Shown here: piece by piece, positions 33,140-44,718 of the stretch
Numbering within the stretch: position 1 is the first letter of the stretch
Layout: every line of letters begins with the position of its first letter
Assembly: GCA_963702105.1 (NCBI GenBank)
Contig: OY969712.1
Coordinates: 3,348,001-3,412,000 of the forward strand
Direction of reading: 5' to 3'
DNA length: 64,000 nucleotides
DNA from: ZC4RG20 sp963702105
Lineage (GTDB): Bacteria > Pseudomonadota > Gammaproteobacteria > Steroidobacterales > Rariloculaceae
Made by a program: the position numbers and the translations under genes
The notes under the pieces: generated by a model
Told to the model about the DNA's origin: nothing
Seen by the model: only the letters and a program-made list of their open reading frames with translations
The model's database searches: none

Positions 33140-34296
33140 TGGCGCTGTTCGAGTATTTCCCGAACTACATCTGGAACCTCTCGGTCGCGATGGCGCTCGA
33201 GAGCGGCGCGCAAATCGGTGAAATCGTGGACATGTGCCGGCCGCTCCGAGACGCGGCCGCGAGCGGCGCCGATGCCGGCACGCCGCAGTTCATGGCGCAG
33301 TGGGTCGCGATGGCCGACAAGCTCGCCGGGCTGGCCGACGAGGACGAGGCGCGCGGCCGCGCGTTCTCGGCCTCCGACAAGCTCGAGCGCGCGGCGCTCT
33401 ATCTGCTCGTCGCCGAGCGCATGCAGGCCCAGGGCTCGGAAGGCAGGCTCGAGACCTACCGCAAGGCGCTGGCGGCCTTCGAACGCTCGACCCGGCTCGG
33501 CAGGCTCGACCGCGAGCGGGTCGAGATCCCGCTCGCCCGAGGGACGATGCCCGCGCTCTACACGCGCGCGGCGGGAGCCGGCCCGCACCCCGTCGTCGTC
33601 TATTGCAACGGCCTCGACAGCTGCAAGGAGCTGCTTTACTGGTCGCGCCTGCCCGAGGCGTTGGCGCGGCGCGGCCTCTCGTGCCTCAGCGTGGACCAAC
33701 CCGGCAGCGGCGAAGCGCTGCGGCTGCAGGGCCTGCCCGTGGACCCGCACAGCGAAACCTGGGCCTCGAAGGCCGTCGATTGGCTGGAGGCCCAGCCCGG
33801 CGTCGCGGCCGAGCGCATCGGCATGACCGGCATCTCTCTGGGCGGGCATTTCGCGCCGCGCGCGGTGGCCTTCGAGCCGCGCTTCGCCGCGGGGGCCGTG
33901 TGGGGGGCCAATCACAATTGGCGCGAAGTGCAGGACCGGCGCCTGCAGCGCGAGGGCGAGCACCCGGTGCCGCATTACTGGGCCCACGTGTGCTGGGCTT
34001 TCGGCGCGAGGGACATCGAGGATTTTCTCGCGAAATCGACCGACATGCACCTCGAGGGGGTCATGGAGCGAATCGAGGTGCCCTTCCTCGTCACCCACGG
34101 CGAGAAAGACCGGCAGATATCGCTCGACTACGCCCATCGGTCCTACCGGGGGCTGACCGCCTCGCCCAGGCGCGAGCTCAAGATTTTCACCGAGCGCGAG
34201 GGCGGCGTCGAACACGTCGGCGCGGACAACATGTCCTATGCGCGCGATTACATCGCGGATTGGTTCGCCGAGACATTGGGAGGGCAAACGGCATGA
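33139..34296 (+). CDS. Alpha/beta hydrolase (FrsA/DUF1100, dihydroxypseudooxynicotine-hydrolase-like)
   Basis: 385 residues. An N-terminal helical region (about 1-135) precedes the hydrolase core: VVVYCNGLDSCKELLYW, LSCLSVDQPGSGEALRL, nucleophile elbow IGMTGISLGGHFAPR, then FLVTHGEKDRQI (acid) and GVEHVGADN (His). This layout is that of 2,6-dihydroxypseudooxynicotine hydrolase, which breaks a C-C bond beside an aromatic ring, and of related FrsA-like proteins. In this operon it most simply hydrolyses the ring-cleavage product or an acyl side chain. The ATG overlaps the upstream stop and its own stop overlaps the cupin ATG. Confidence 0.87.
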   Translation: MALFEYFPNYIWNLSVAMALESGAQIGEIVDMCRPLRDAAASGADAGTPQFMAQWVAMADKLAGLADEDEARGRAFSASDKLERAALYLLVAERMQAQGSEGRLETYRKALAAFERSTRLGRLDRERVEIPLARGTMPALYTRAAGAGPHPVVVYCNGLDSCKELLYWSRLPEALARRGLSCLSVDQPGSGEALRLQGLPVDPHSETWASKAVDWLEAQPGVAAERIGMTGISLGGHFAPRAVAFEPRFAAGAVWGANHNWREVQDRRLQREGEHPVPHYWAHVCWAFGARDIEDFLAKSTDMHLEGVMERIEVPFLVTHGEKDRQISLDYAHRSYRGLTASPRRELKIFTEREGGVEHVGADNMSYARDYIADWFAETLGGQTA

Positions 34297-34853
34297 CCCG
34301 AGCAGTACCGTTCCGCCGCATCGTGACCGGTCACGATGCCGAAGGCAACGCGATCATTCAGGAAGACGGGCCGCCCCCGCGCGCGGCGCGCATCGGCGGC
34401 GAGCACGGGCCCATGTTCTACGAAGTGTGGAACACGCGAGAGACCCCGGCGCGCATCGATCGCGCCTCGGGCGAGCCGCCCGAGCAGGGCATCCAGCTTG
34501 CCCCGCCGCATAACGGCACGCGTATCCGCGTGCTCGACATCCCGCCCGAGGGCGACTGGGTGGAAGGCATGTCGGCCGAAGACATCAAGGCCCACTTCGC
34601 CGAGGTCGGGGCGGCGGACGCACCTTCCGTCGGCTCGCGCCACGCGCTCATGCACCGCACCGAGACGGTCGACTACGGCATCGTGCTCGAAGGCGAGATC
34701 ACGCTCGTCATGGACATCGGCGAGACCGTGGTCCGCGCGGGCGACATCGTCGTCCAGCGCGGCACCAATCACGGCTGGGCGAACCGCTCGGGGCAAAATT
34801 GCCGCGTGGCCTTCGTGCTCATCGACGGCAAGTACGAGGACGGGCTCGCGTGA
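34293..34853 (+). CDS. Small cupin-domain protein
   Basis: 186 residues from an ATG overlapping the hydrolase stop (ATGA). A single cupin: motif 1 reads MHRTETVDYGIVLEGEITLV (His-x-Thr rather than His-x-His) and motif 2 GDIVVQRGTNHGW. This subgroup of small cupins accompanies catabolic operons; some may be isomerases or decarboxylases, many are uncharacterised. The altered first motif makes a full dioxygenase role less likely. Stop overlaps the next start (GTGA). Confidence 0.85.
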   Translation: MTRAVPFRRIVTGHDAEGNAIIQEDGPPPRAARIGGEHGPMFYEVWNTRETPARIDRASGEPPEQGIQLAPPHNGTRIRVLDIPPEGDWVEGMSAEDIKAHFAEVGAADAPSVGSRHALMHRTETVDYGIVLEGEITLVMDIGETVVRAGDIVVQRGTNHGWANRSGQNCRVAFVLIDGKYEDGLA

Positions 34854-35845
34854 GGCTCGCGACGCGGAGAAACGGCACGCCCGACGGCGAGCTCGTCGTC
34901 GTCTCCGCCGATGGCGCCCGCTGCGTAGCGGCCGGCGCGGAATGCCCCGACCTCCTCGCGGCGATCGAGCGCTGGCCCGAGGCCGAGCCGATGTTGCGCG
35001 CGCTGTCGCAGCGGTTGGAGCGAGGCCGGGGAGAGCCGCTCGATCCTGCCGCGCTCCGCGCCCCGCTGCCGCGCACGTGGCAATGGCTCGACGGCTCGGC
35101 CTTCCAGACCCACGCAGACCTCATGCAGGTCGCTTTCGGGCACGAGGCGTTGCCGAGCGCCAAACCGCTCATGTATCAGGGCCTGTCCGACCGCTTCTAC
35201 GGCCCGTTCGCCGCCGTGCCGTTTCGCTCGGAGTCCGACGGCATCGACTTCGAAGGCGAGTTCGCCGTTATCGTGGACAAGGTCCCCATGGGCACGGTCG
35301 CGGCCGACGCGCTCGATCACGTCAAGCTCGTCGTGCAGATCAACGACTGGTCGCTGCGCACGCTCGCGCTCGCCGAGATGAGCACGGGCTTCGGCTGGAT
35401 TCAAGCCAAGCCGGCCTGCTCGATGGCCTGCTTCGCGGTAACGCCGGCCGAGCTCGGTGAGGCGTGGCGCGACGGCCGCGTCTGTCTCGATCTGCTCGTC
35501 GACTGGAACGGCGAGCGCTTCGGCCGCGCCAACGGGCGCGAAATGAGCTTCGGCTTCGGCGAGCTGGTCGCGCATGCCGCCGCGACCCGCGACCTGCCGC
35601 CCGGCACGATCATCGGCTCGGGCACCGTCGCGAACGCGAATTACGCGCAGGTCGGCTCGAGCTGCATTTCCGAGCGGCGCGCCATCGAGATCATCGCTCA
35701 TGGCGAACCGAAGACGGGCTTCATGCGGTTCGGCGATACGGTGCACATGGAAGCGCGGTCGAACGACGGGCGCACGCCGTTCGGGATCATCTCGCAGACC
35801 GTCGTGCAGTACTCGGCAGCCGGAGCCGGCGCGCCTCATCGATAG
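34850..35845 (+). CDS. Fumarylacetoacetate-hydrolase-family protein
   Basis: 331 residues from a GTG overlapping the cupin stop. The FAH core has the metal-binding acidic residues in IDFEGEFAVIVDK and INDWSLRT and the long FVTPAEL-like C-terminal lobe (GSGTVANANYAQVGSSCISE). Family members cleave or hydrate beta-diketones and 2-oxo acids; here it would process the product of ring cleavage. MQVAFGHEALPSAKPLMYQG is typical of the longer bacterial FAH type. The last gene of the operon; its end overlaps the convergent hydrolase gene by 10 bp. Confidence 0.9.
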   Translation: MRLATRRNGTPDGELVVVSADGARCVAAGAECPDLLAAIERWPEAEPMLRALSQRLERGRGEPLDPAALRAPLPRTWQWLDGSAFQTHADLMQVAFGHEALPSAKPLMYQGLSDRFYGPFAAVPFRSESDGIDFEGEFAVIVDKVPMGTVAADALDHVKLVVQINDWSLRTLALAEMSTGFGWIQAKPACSMACFAVTPAELGEAWRDGRVCLDLLVDWNGERFGRANGREMSFGFGELVAHAAATRDLPPGTIIGSGTVANANYAQVGSSCISERRAIEIIAHGEPKTGFMRFGDTVHMEARSNDGRTPFGIISQTVVQYSAAGAGAPHR

Positions 35846-37194
35846 CCGGGGCACGCGCCGGGACGGTCCGCGCAAGGCCGCATCAGCGGCGCCGGCGTGT
35901 AATCGACGAACGTCGGCGCGAGGGCGGCGTCGACCTCGCGCGCCCACGCATTCAATGCCTTCGGCGAGACGGACCAGCGGCCCGTATCGATGCGGCCCTC
36001 GAGCGCGTGCAGCGCCGCGATGACTTCGTTGGGTGCCGAGGAGCAGTGACCCGCTCGCGCGTTCCAGGCCGAGGCCACGAGGCGGCCGCGGCCCGCGGCC
36101 CGCACCGCCGCGACGAAACCCGCGGCAAGCGACGGGGAGGTGACGCCGTCGCCGATGGGATCTAGGGTCAGCACCGGCACGCCGATGCGGCCGCTCGGCG
36201 TGAAGTTGCGCATCATGTAGGCGACCGCGGCGGGGTCCGCGGCGATGCGCGGGGCCGCGTTCAAGCGCGCGAGATCGGCGTCGAGATCGAGCCCGGCCGC
36301 CGCGTAGAGCCGCGCGACGAGCGCGCGGCGGCCGGATCGCTCGAGCTGCCGGGCATAATCGACGCCCGTATTCCACGAGAATACGCCGCCCGCGCGCTTC
36401 TCCTGTTCCGCCCTGGGCAGGAAGACTCCGCCCGCGAACGCCGCGGCCATCTCCGCAGCCTGCCCGGCGGCGTCGTCCGGGGCGGGCGGCGCGGCCGCTC
36501 CCGTCCAGCCGGGCAGCCCTGCCAGCACCGAGGCGAGCGCGACGCGCGCCCTGCCCGTGCGGGTGCCGAGCGCCTTCGCGAGCGCCTCGCGCGCGCGCGC
36601 GCCGTTCGCGGCATCGTCATCGATGCCGACGACGCGGATTCCGGCCCCGGGCGCGACCAGCGTGACGAAGGCGAAGGCCCCGTCCAGGCCGGAATTCATC
36701 ATGCCGAGCGCGCCGCCGCTCGAGGCGCACATCGAGAGGACACCGTCGATCCGGTCTGCGTCGCGCTCCGCAAGCGCCGTCGAGACGAGCCCGCCCATCG
36801 AGCCTCCCCAGGCCAGCACGCGACGGGGCTTTCCGACCCGTGCGGCGAACTCCTCGAGCACGGCGATCTGATCGGGGACCGCCTCGGCCAAGGCCCAACC
36901 GGCCGCGGAATAGGACGAGGCGGCGAGCGCGTAGCCGGCGGCGAGGAGCTTCTCGCGAGTGCCGCGCGGCGCGCTTTCCGGCGGCCGTAATTCCGGCGAC
37001 CAGCCGTGGCTCCACAGCAGAACCGTGCCGTTCCAGCTCGCTGGCCGCTCGATGATCCAGCTCGAGCCCGTGGCGCTTCGTCCCGTGAGCCGGACGATAT
37101 CCGGCGGCTGCCCCGACGCCGACGTGACCTGCAGCCCAAGGAGAACAGGCAGAGCCAGCGCCGCCAGCCCCGAGAGTCGTCTCACGCGTGGCAC
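35836..37194 (-). CDS. Exported alpha/beta hydrolase, uncharacterised
   Basis: About 452 residues. The frame is open further upstream but that part is antisense to the next gene. GTG at 37194 or 37185 gives a signal peptide (VRRLSGLAALALPVLLGLQV, cleavage near SASGQ); neither has a strong Shine-Dalgarno. Core motifs: GTVLLWSHGWSPEL, RVLAWGGSMGGLVSTALAER (nucleophile in GGSMGG), VPVLTLDPIGDGV (acid) and a C-terminal RAGHCSSAPNEV (His). It is a secreted or periplasmic serine hydrolase of unknown substrate. Follows the other alpha/beta hydrolase after 43 bp. Confidence 0.8.
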   Translation of the reverse strand: MPRVRRLSGLAALALPVLLGLQVTSASGQPPDIVRLTGRSATGSSWIIERPASWNGTVLLWSHGWSPELRPPESAPRGTREKLLAAGYALAASSYSAAGWALAEAVPDQIAVLEEFAARVGKPRRVLAWGGSMGGLVSTALAERDADRIDGVLSMCASSGGALGMMNSGLDGAFAFVTLVAPGAGIRVVGIDDDAANGARAREALAKALGTRTGRARVALASVLAGLPGWTGAAAPPAPDDAAGQAAEMAAAFAGGVFLPRAEQEKRAGGVFSWNTGVDYARQLERSGRRALVARLYAAAGLDLDADLARLNAAPRIAADPAAVAYMMRNFTPSGRIGVPVLTLDPIGDGVTSPSLAAGFVAAVRAAGRGRLVASAWNARAGHCSSAPNEVIAALHALEGRIDTGRWSVSPKALNAWAREVDAALAPTFVDYTPAPLMRPCADRPGACPGYR

Positions 37195-37237
37195 CGCGCT
37201 GCCGCCGCCGTCCCGTTTCCAGCGCTTCCGGCGACCG

Positions 37238-38173
37238 TCACTTCCCTTCGAGGCGCTTGCTCTTGAAGGTCCAGGCGGGATCGGTGCACAGCCCGCACTT
37301 CGAACCCAGGAACATGCGCGACGCGGCCTTGTCGCCCCGCAGCTGCCAGTCGAGCCAGTTGACGACGACCTCCGCGGCCGGGCCGCCGTTCGGTTCCCAG
37401 TAAGTCCCGCCGTGCCCCTTGTCGATGTTGGCCACGGCGACGGGCACGTGCTCGATCTTGGCGAAATCGTCCATGCCGTTCGCATAGGCGATGTCCTTCT
37501 CCCCGCCCAGCACGTAGAGCGTCGGCGTGTGCAGATCCGCGAGGCGCGCCTTGGTTTCGACCATGCCGCCCATGCGGGTTTCGCCCTTGATGAAGAGCCC
37601 GCTGTTCATGATCACAACGGTCTTGATTCGCGGGTCGCCCGCGACAGTGAGCGCCTGAATGCCCCCGCAGCTGTATCCGGAGACGGCGATCTCGGCGGGA
37701 TCGATGCGACCGAAAAAGCGGCTGCCCGAGCGCTGGTTCTCAGCGAGCGCCCAGTCGATCGCGCGGCGGAGCTGTTCCGGATGCGTCGGCGCATAGGTCT
37801 CGATGCTCGTATCGGCCGGCCGCGGCGGCGCCTCGGTCTTGCCGGGCCCGTTGTAGATCCCGCCCGGCGCGATGACGAGATAGCCGTGGGAGGCAATGTC
37901 GAGCAAATGCAGCCGCGCGCTCGCCCCGTCGTTCGAACAGCCGCCGTTGCCAAAGACGTAGACGCCGAGCTTCGTCTTCCCGAGCCGACTCAAGTCCGCC
38001 GGTCGGTACACGACCTCGTCGGGCAGACCCGGATCGATCTCCTTGAGCGCAGCGAAAGCGCCGGTCCCGGGCGTGTCGGGGATGGCGTCCAGGTTCCGGG
38101 GCGGCTGCGCGCGCGCGGCGGCGAGAACCATCGCAAGAACGGCCATGACCAAGGCGATACTTTTCGTCTTCAT
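37238..38173 (-). CDS. Exported alpha/beta hydrolase (dienelactone-hydrolase-like)
   Basis: 311 residues from the ATG at 38173, with AGGGAG 10 nt upstream. Signal peptide MKTKSIALVMAVLAMVLAAA, cleavage near ARAQP. Hydrolase core: KLGVYVFGNGGCSNDGASAR, HGYLVIAPGGIYNGPG, nucleophile elbow IAVSGYSCGGIQALTVA (Gly-Tyr-Ser-Cys-Gly), TLYVLGGEKDIAYANG (acid) and DKGHGGTYWEPNGG (His). Such proteins are seen next to TonB receptors in secreted-enzyme clusters. Substrate unknown. C-terminal KCGLCTDPAW may form a disulfide. Confidence 0.85.
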   Translation of the reverse strand: MKTKSIALVMAVLAMVLAAARAQPPRNLDAIPDTPGTGAFAALKEIDPGLPDEVVYRPADLSRLGKTKLGVYVFGNGGCSNDGASARLHLLDIASHGYLVIAPGGIYNGPGKTEAPPRPADTSIETYAPTHPEQLRRAIDWALAENQRSGSRFFGRIDPAEIAVSGYSCGGIQALTVAGDPRIKTVVIMNSGLFIKGETRMGGMVETKARLADLHTPTLYVLGGEKDIAYANGMDDFAKIEHVPVAVANIDKGHGGTYWEPNGGPAAEVVVNWLDWQLRGDKAASRMFLGSKCGLCTDPAWTFKSKRLEGK

Positions 38174-38202
38174 TGTTCGATATCTCCCTGCAATTCCCGC
38201 GG

Positions 38203-38625
38203 CTACCTGAGAACTGCCGCCAGAAGGATGACTAGCCCGACACCCACGAGCGCAAGCACGAGCGCAAAGGCGACCCCGACGTAGATGCCGTGACGTACAC
38301 CGGTTCGCCCTTCGCGGTGAAAAGCGATTGCAAAGCGCAAGTAACGTATACCGGCCATGAGCGCCATGGCCGCGCCGAGCCCTATCAAGATCGAGCCGGC
38401 CCGGGTGGACAGCTGCGTCGAGCTCGGGTTGGCCGTAGAGAGGCCGGCCTGGAGCATTTGCAGGACAAGCCCGAAGCGATCGACGACGAACCCGAGGGCC
38501 ATCAAAGACAGTGCCGTCCTGACCCACGACGTCAACGTGCGCTCGGCAGCGAGATAGACGAGCTGCTTCGCGAGCTCCACCGAGTCCGGCTCGGCATCCA
38601 TCGCCCGGTCTTTCAGCACGGCCAT
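38203..38625 (-). CDS. DUF202/YidH-family small membrane protein
   Basis: 140 residues with three hydrophobic segments. The start region ELAKQLVYLAAERTLTSWVR then TALSLMALGFVVDRFGLVL is the DUF202 signature (AxxRTxLSxxRTxxAL pattern). Function unknown; yeast Vtc1 and bacterial YidH share the fold. No strong ribosome binding site; a second Met at codon 9 is possible. It may be cotranscribed with the hydrolase 29 bp downstream. Confidence 0.82.
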   Translation of the reverse strand: MAVLKDRAMDAEPDSVELAKQLVYLAAERTLTSWVRTALSLMALGFVVDRFGLVLQMLQAGLSTANPSSTQLSTRAGSILIGLGAAMALMAGIRYLRFAIAFHREGRTGVRHGIYVGVAFALVLALVGVGLVILLAAVLR

Positions 38626-38916
38626 AGCCCGGTATCCCGACCTGAAACCAGTCCGCGCGCCAAGCTACCACACAATCGCCCGGCGGCGGCGCCCTTCCCC
38701 GCTCCGATTTCGCCGCTCGCGGCGCGTCTCCCTCGCTCGCATGGCTGTCGCGCCGGCGCGCCGTTCGCATCTACTGTTGCATTGATCTTACGGTTCTGCT
38801 ATCGATGGACAAGGGGAGGACAGCTTTTCGATTGTTGCGGAGCCGCGTCAGTCTCGGCTCATGGGGCTCCGTGTCCTCTGTGGAAGGGGTTCGGGTCAAC
38901 AGGGGGAGCCAACACC

Positions 38917-41367
<2,451 letters not shown>

Positions 41368-41430
41368 CCGCTCTCGTCCGCTCCCGTGGCCGCGCAGGAG
41401 GCGGAGCAGAACAATAGGAGGTCATCGCAG

Positions 41431-42645
41431 ATGAGACGGCGTACTCGGATGGTGCTGGCCGTGAGCGCCTGTGCGCTCGCGGCCGGCCTGTGGCTCACCG
41501 CGACGGGCGCGCAGCAGGCGCGCGGGGGCTTGTATCAGGGAGGATCGGCGAGCCTGAAGCCGCCGCCCGGCGTCGAGCCTCTGCAGCGGGACATGTTCAC
41601 GACGAAGAACTTCTACTTCGACAAGGACCTCTGGCTCGACAAGCGCTACGCGCGCTGCAACACGCCCCGACAGCTCACGGACATGTGGGTCACGCACCGC
41701 GTAGGGGCCTGGGGTGACTGCAGCGTGGACTACCCCGTGGACAAGATCGTGAGCCCCTACCCCTACAAAACGGCCGAGGAGCACTACAACGCCCTGCTGG
41801 CCGAGGCGAAGGCCCACGGCGGCCCCACGCACCCTTCGGCCGCGAACCTGCCGAACTGGGACGGCTGGTACCGCCGGGGCGGCCGCGCCGAGCAGTGGAC
41901 GTACGGCCGCGATCTGCAGACGGCGACGATGCTCTCGCTGCTGACCCCCGAGTATCGGCAGCGCATGGTGCAGGAGAACTACCACGAGACGGTCAGCAAT
42001 GCGCCGCAGTGGAACGCGGCCTTCTGCTACCCGGAAGGGCTCATGCGCTGGTGGGCCGAGGCTGCGATCCGCGACATCGAGGTCATGGTCACCCCGTATC
42101 AGGTCCAGTTCCTGGCGGGCATCGCCGACAATTTCCTGCGCAAAGTATTGATCGACCAGAAACACGTAGAGCAGGTCCCGCAGTGGTACGGGGAGACCGT
42201 GGGTTTTTGGGACGGCGACAAGCTGGTAGCCTGGACCTCGAACGTGCAGGGCTGGACCTTGTCGCATTCGATGTTCGAGTACAGCGACGATCTGCAGATC
42301 ATCGAGGTGTTCACGCCGACGGCGGACGCCAAGGGTCTGACCGTCGAGGCCACGTTCTACGATCCGCAGGCGTTCCTGAAGCCGCTGCGCATCGTGACGC
42401 CGTGGCAACGAACCGCGGGCCCGGCCGACCCGAACGCGCGTTACACGTTCGTCGAATGCCGAGTCATGAGCCAGATCGTCAACGACGAGAACGGCCGCCC
42501 CACGCAGCGCTTGCCGGGGGACGAGGGCTACGTCGATTACTTCGGGCGGCCCTGGGCCGAGGACTGGGAGAAGTACTTCGAGAAGGGTTGGAAGCGTCCC
42601 GACGACGCTCAGGAAAGCCCGCCCGTGGATGCCCCGCTGAGATAG
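41431..42645 (+). CDS. Exported hypothetical protein, partner of TonB receptor
   Basis: 404 residues; the ATG at 41431 follows AGGAGG at the right spacing. Signal peptide ends TATGAQQ. The mature protein is rich in Trp and Tyr (WDGWYRRGGRAEQWTYGRD, FWDGDKLVAWTSNVQGWTLS) and contains a segment like IIEVFTPTADAKGLTVEATF, seen in uncharacterised exported proteins that often occur with DUF6152 proteins. I cannot name a catalytic motif. Position between a TonB receptor and a DUF6152 protein suggests shared handling of one substrate. Confidence 0.8.
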   Translation: MRRRTRMVLAVSACALAAGLWLTATGAQQARGGLYQGGSASLKPPPGVEPLQRDMFTTKNFYFDKDLWLDKRYARCNTPRQLTDMWVTHRVGAWGDCSVDYPVDKIVSPYPYKTAEEHYNALLAEAKAHGGPTHPSAANLPNWDGWYRRGGRAEQWTYGRDLQTATMLSLLTPEYRQRMVQENYHETVSNAPQWNAAFCYPEGLMRWWAEAAIRDIEVMVTPYQVQFLAGIADNFLRKVLIDQKHVEQVPQWYGETVGFWDGDKLVAWTSNVQGWTLSHSMFEYSDDLQIIEVFTPTADAKGLTVEATFYDPQAFLKPLRIVTPWQRTAGPADPNARYTFVECRVMSQIVNDENGRPTQRLPGDEGYVDYFGRPWAEDWEKYFEKGWKRPDDAQESPPVDAPLR

Positions 42646-42702
42646 ACGGAATGCGGATCTCCGGTCATGAACGCCTCGAGGAGGCTTGAGGAGAAGTCAG
42701 CG

Positions 42703-43176
42703 ATGAAAACGTTCTTTGGCAAAGGCCGCGCGGCGGCCGCGCTCGTCGGCCTCGCGGCGTACGGCCTCCTGGCGGCGGCCGCGTCGGGTCATCACTCTTT
42801 CGCCATGTACGATCTCTCCGCGAACAAGACGCTGACGGGCAAGCTGACGCGCTTCGTCATCGGCGCGAATCATTCGCAGCTGATCTTCGACCTCGTCGGC
42901 GAGGACGGCAACCCCGAGCTCGACAGCGACGGCAAGCCCGTGATCTGGGGCGTCGAAACCGGTCCGGCGCGTCAACTCGCCGAACAGGGCGTGACGGTCA
43001 AGACCTTCAAGTACGGCACGATCCTGACCGTGACGCTGCATCCGCTGCGCGACGGCCGAAACTTCGGCGCCCTGCGGAATCAGGACGGGGTTTTGATCGG
43101 CTGCGGCATGAAAATGCCGGCCGGCGGCTGCAACGAGAAGACGGGCACCGTCTACATCGGCGGCAAGGCACGGTAG
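42703..43176 (+). CDS. DUF6152-family exported protein
   Basis: 157 residues from the ATG at 42703, preceded by AGGAGAAG. Signal peptide ends AAAASGHHSFAMYD; the HHSFAMYD block right after cleavage, then LTGKLTRFVIGANHSQLIFD and a C-terminal LRNQDGVLIGCG, is the DUF6152 pattern. Small periplasmic beta-rich proteins of unknown function, commonly in TonB-receptor clusters of this lineage. Follows the 404-residue partner by 57 bp. Confidence 0.85.
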   Translation: MKTFFGKGRAAAALVGLAAYGLLAAAASGHHSFAMYDLSANKTLTGKLTRFVIGANHSQLIFDLVGEDGNPELDSDGKPVIWGVETGPARQLAEQGVTVKTFKYGTILTVTLHPLRDGRNFGALRNQDGVLIGCGMKMPAGGCNEKTGTVYIGGKAR

Positions 43177-43239
43177 CCGCGCACGCGGTATGATGTGACA
43201 CTCGACAGACACGAGTCCTGTCGCAGGCCGCAAATCTTA

Positions 43240-43542
43240 ATGCCCACGCCGAGAGATACGAAAAAACGCCCGTCAGGCCGCGGCTCCGACGCTGATGAAA
43301 ACGACGGCCGGACCTACTGGTTCCCGCTCAAGTTCTTCGGTTGGGGCTGGGGCCTGCCGAATTGTTGGCAAGGCTGGGCAGTCCTGGTCGGCTACATCGC
43401 ACTGGTGTTCATCGGGGGCGATTACTTTCGCCTCCGGGGCGCGAGCTTGGCCGTATATGTCGGCACGCTCACCGTAGCGTTGGTCGCGATCATAATGACG
43501 AAGGGCGAGAGGCCCTCCGATTGGCGGTCGGGCGGGAGGTAG
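43240..43542 (+). CDS. Small two-helix membrane protein
   Basis: 100 residues. After a basic N-terminus comes TYWFPLKFFGWGWGLPNCWQ, then two membrane helices (WAVLVGYIALVFIGG and YVGTLTVALVAIIMT) and a short ERPSDWRSGGR tail. This WFPxKxxGWGWGxPxxWQGW pattern is a recurring small membrane protein family in proteobacteria with no known function. Start by homology of pattern; no strong ribosome binding site. Confidence 0.75.
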   Translation: MPTPRDTKKRPSGRGSDADENDGRTYWFPLKFFGWGWGLPNCWQGWAVLVGYIALVFIGGDYFRLRGASLAVYVGTLTVALVAIIMTKGERPSDWRSGGR

Positions 43543-43646
43543 TGCCGCCCGATCCGCGAAAACGCGTGCCCTGCGACACGTTGAGTCAGCGCGTGGAAAT
43601 CACGCGCTGCGTGCGCTGGTTTTGCGCGGCTGACACGGAGAGCGAC

Positions 43647-44681
43647 ATGAAGCGTCCCGCCACGGGAAAATTCGGCGTCTTGCTCGCTGGGGTTTCGGTG
43701 TTTCTCCTGCTGAGCGCCTGCAGCAAGGGCGGGGCGGCTTCCGAGCTCCGCGGCGCCTGGCACCAACAGAATACGTTCGTCGCACCGCACACGGCCCCGC
43801 CGGTGCTGGAACTTCGAAAGGACGGGACCGCGCTTTACGACACTTCAGGCCCGGGCAGTCTCACAGGGACGTATGAGATCGAAGGCAACAGCTTTCGCTT
43901 CTCGGCCTGGCCGAACAAGACGGCCAACTATTCGCTGAAGGGCGACACGCTCACGCTCACCAGTCACATCAGGCTTCCGGGTGCACCGCAGAACCTGCCC
44001 GCGCTTACGGACACAACGACCTGGAAGCGCATCGACGCCGCGCCCCTGTACGAGTCGCTGCCCGCCGACCGCGAAAAAGTTCCCGGCTTGCTCGAGTCGC
44101 AGCTCGAGGAGGATTTCGCCGCCGCCCGAGCGTGGCAGAGCGATGCCTATCCCGTCTCGCTGACGGTCTCTCCCTATTCCCCGGGCTTCTTTCTCATTGA
44201 CATGCGCTTCGAATCCCGGGCAGCCGGCAAGCTCCTTATTTTCCGGGTGCGCCCGCATTTCTCCGATGCGCAGTTCGCGCCGCTGAATGGCTCACCGAGC
44301 CCCACCATCCCCGCTCAATTCATCGACCTGCCGGAAGCGTTGAGCAAAGCGCGAGCCGCAGGGCTAAGCGGTGAATTGCGCGAGGCCGACCTCCGCAACT
44401 GGCCCGGAAGGGGCGCGGCCTGGATGCTTTCGAGCGCTTCGAGCCTTGTGACGCTCGACGCCGCCGATGGGCACCTCGTAAAGGGCGACGTCACCGGCAC
44501 GATAACTCAATACAACTCACAGTGGGACACCGCAATGGCCGGATTGAAGAAGCTCCTCGCCGGCAACTCCCCTTGCGCCAATCCGCTCTCTTTCGAGTGC
44601 GATCGGGAACGAGACCATCAACGATGGCTCAATCACCAGATCGCCTGCAACAAGCACATTGCTCCACAGTCCACGTGTTGA
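43647..44681 (+). CDS. Lipoprotein of unknown function
   Basis: 344 residues with a lipoprotein signal (MKRPATGKFGVLLAGVSVFL then LLSAC lipobox). The N-terminal part (ELRGAWHQQNTFV, GTALYDTSGPGSLTGTYEIE, NYSLKGDTLTLT) looks like a lipocalin/META-type small barrel seen in many lipoproteins. The C-terminal half (about 150-344) is distinct, with PALIDLPEA-like QFIDLPEALSKARAAGLSGE and four cysteines near the end, likely disulfide-bonded. No function assigned. Monocistronic. Confidence 0.75.
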   Translation: MKRPATGKFGVLLAGVSVFLLLSACSKGGAASELRGAWHQQNTFVAPHTAPPVLELRKDGTALYDTSGPGSLTGTYEIEGNSFRFSAWPNKTANYSLKGDTLTLTSHIRLPGAPQNLPALTDTTTWKRIDAAPLYESLPADREKVPGLLESQLEEDFAAARAWQSDAYPVSLTVSPYSPGFFLIDMRFESRAAGKLLIFRVRPHFSDAQFAPLNGSPSPTIPAQFIDLPEALSKARAAGLSGELREADLRNWPGRGAAWMLSSASSLVTLDAADGHLVKGDVTGTITQYNSQWDTAMAGLKKLLAGNSPCANPLSFECDRERDHQRWLNHQIACNKHIAPQSTC

Positions 44682-44718
44682 CCCCGCTCGAACGCCCGGA
44701 TAGGTTTTCCGATCGACT

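Noticed and set aside
31111..35845. A gentisate or homogentisate pathway
   Set aside because: The ring-cleaving enzyme is of the VOC extradiol type and the only cupin is a small one with an altered metal motif; the FAH-family gene alone is not diagnostic.
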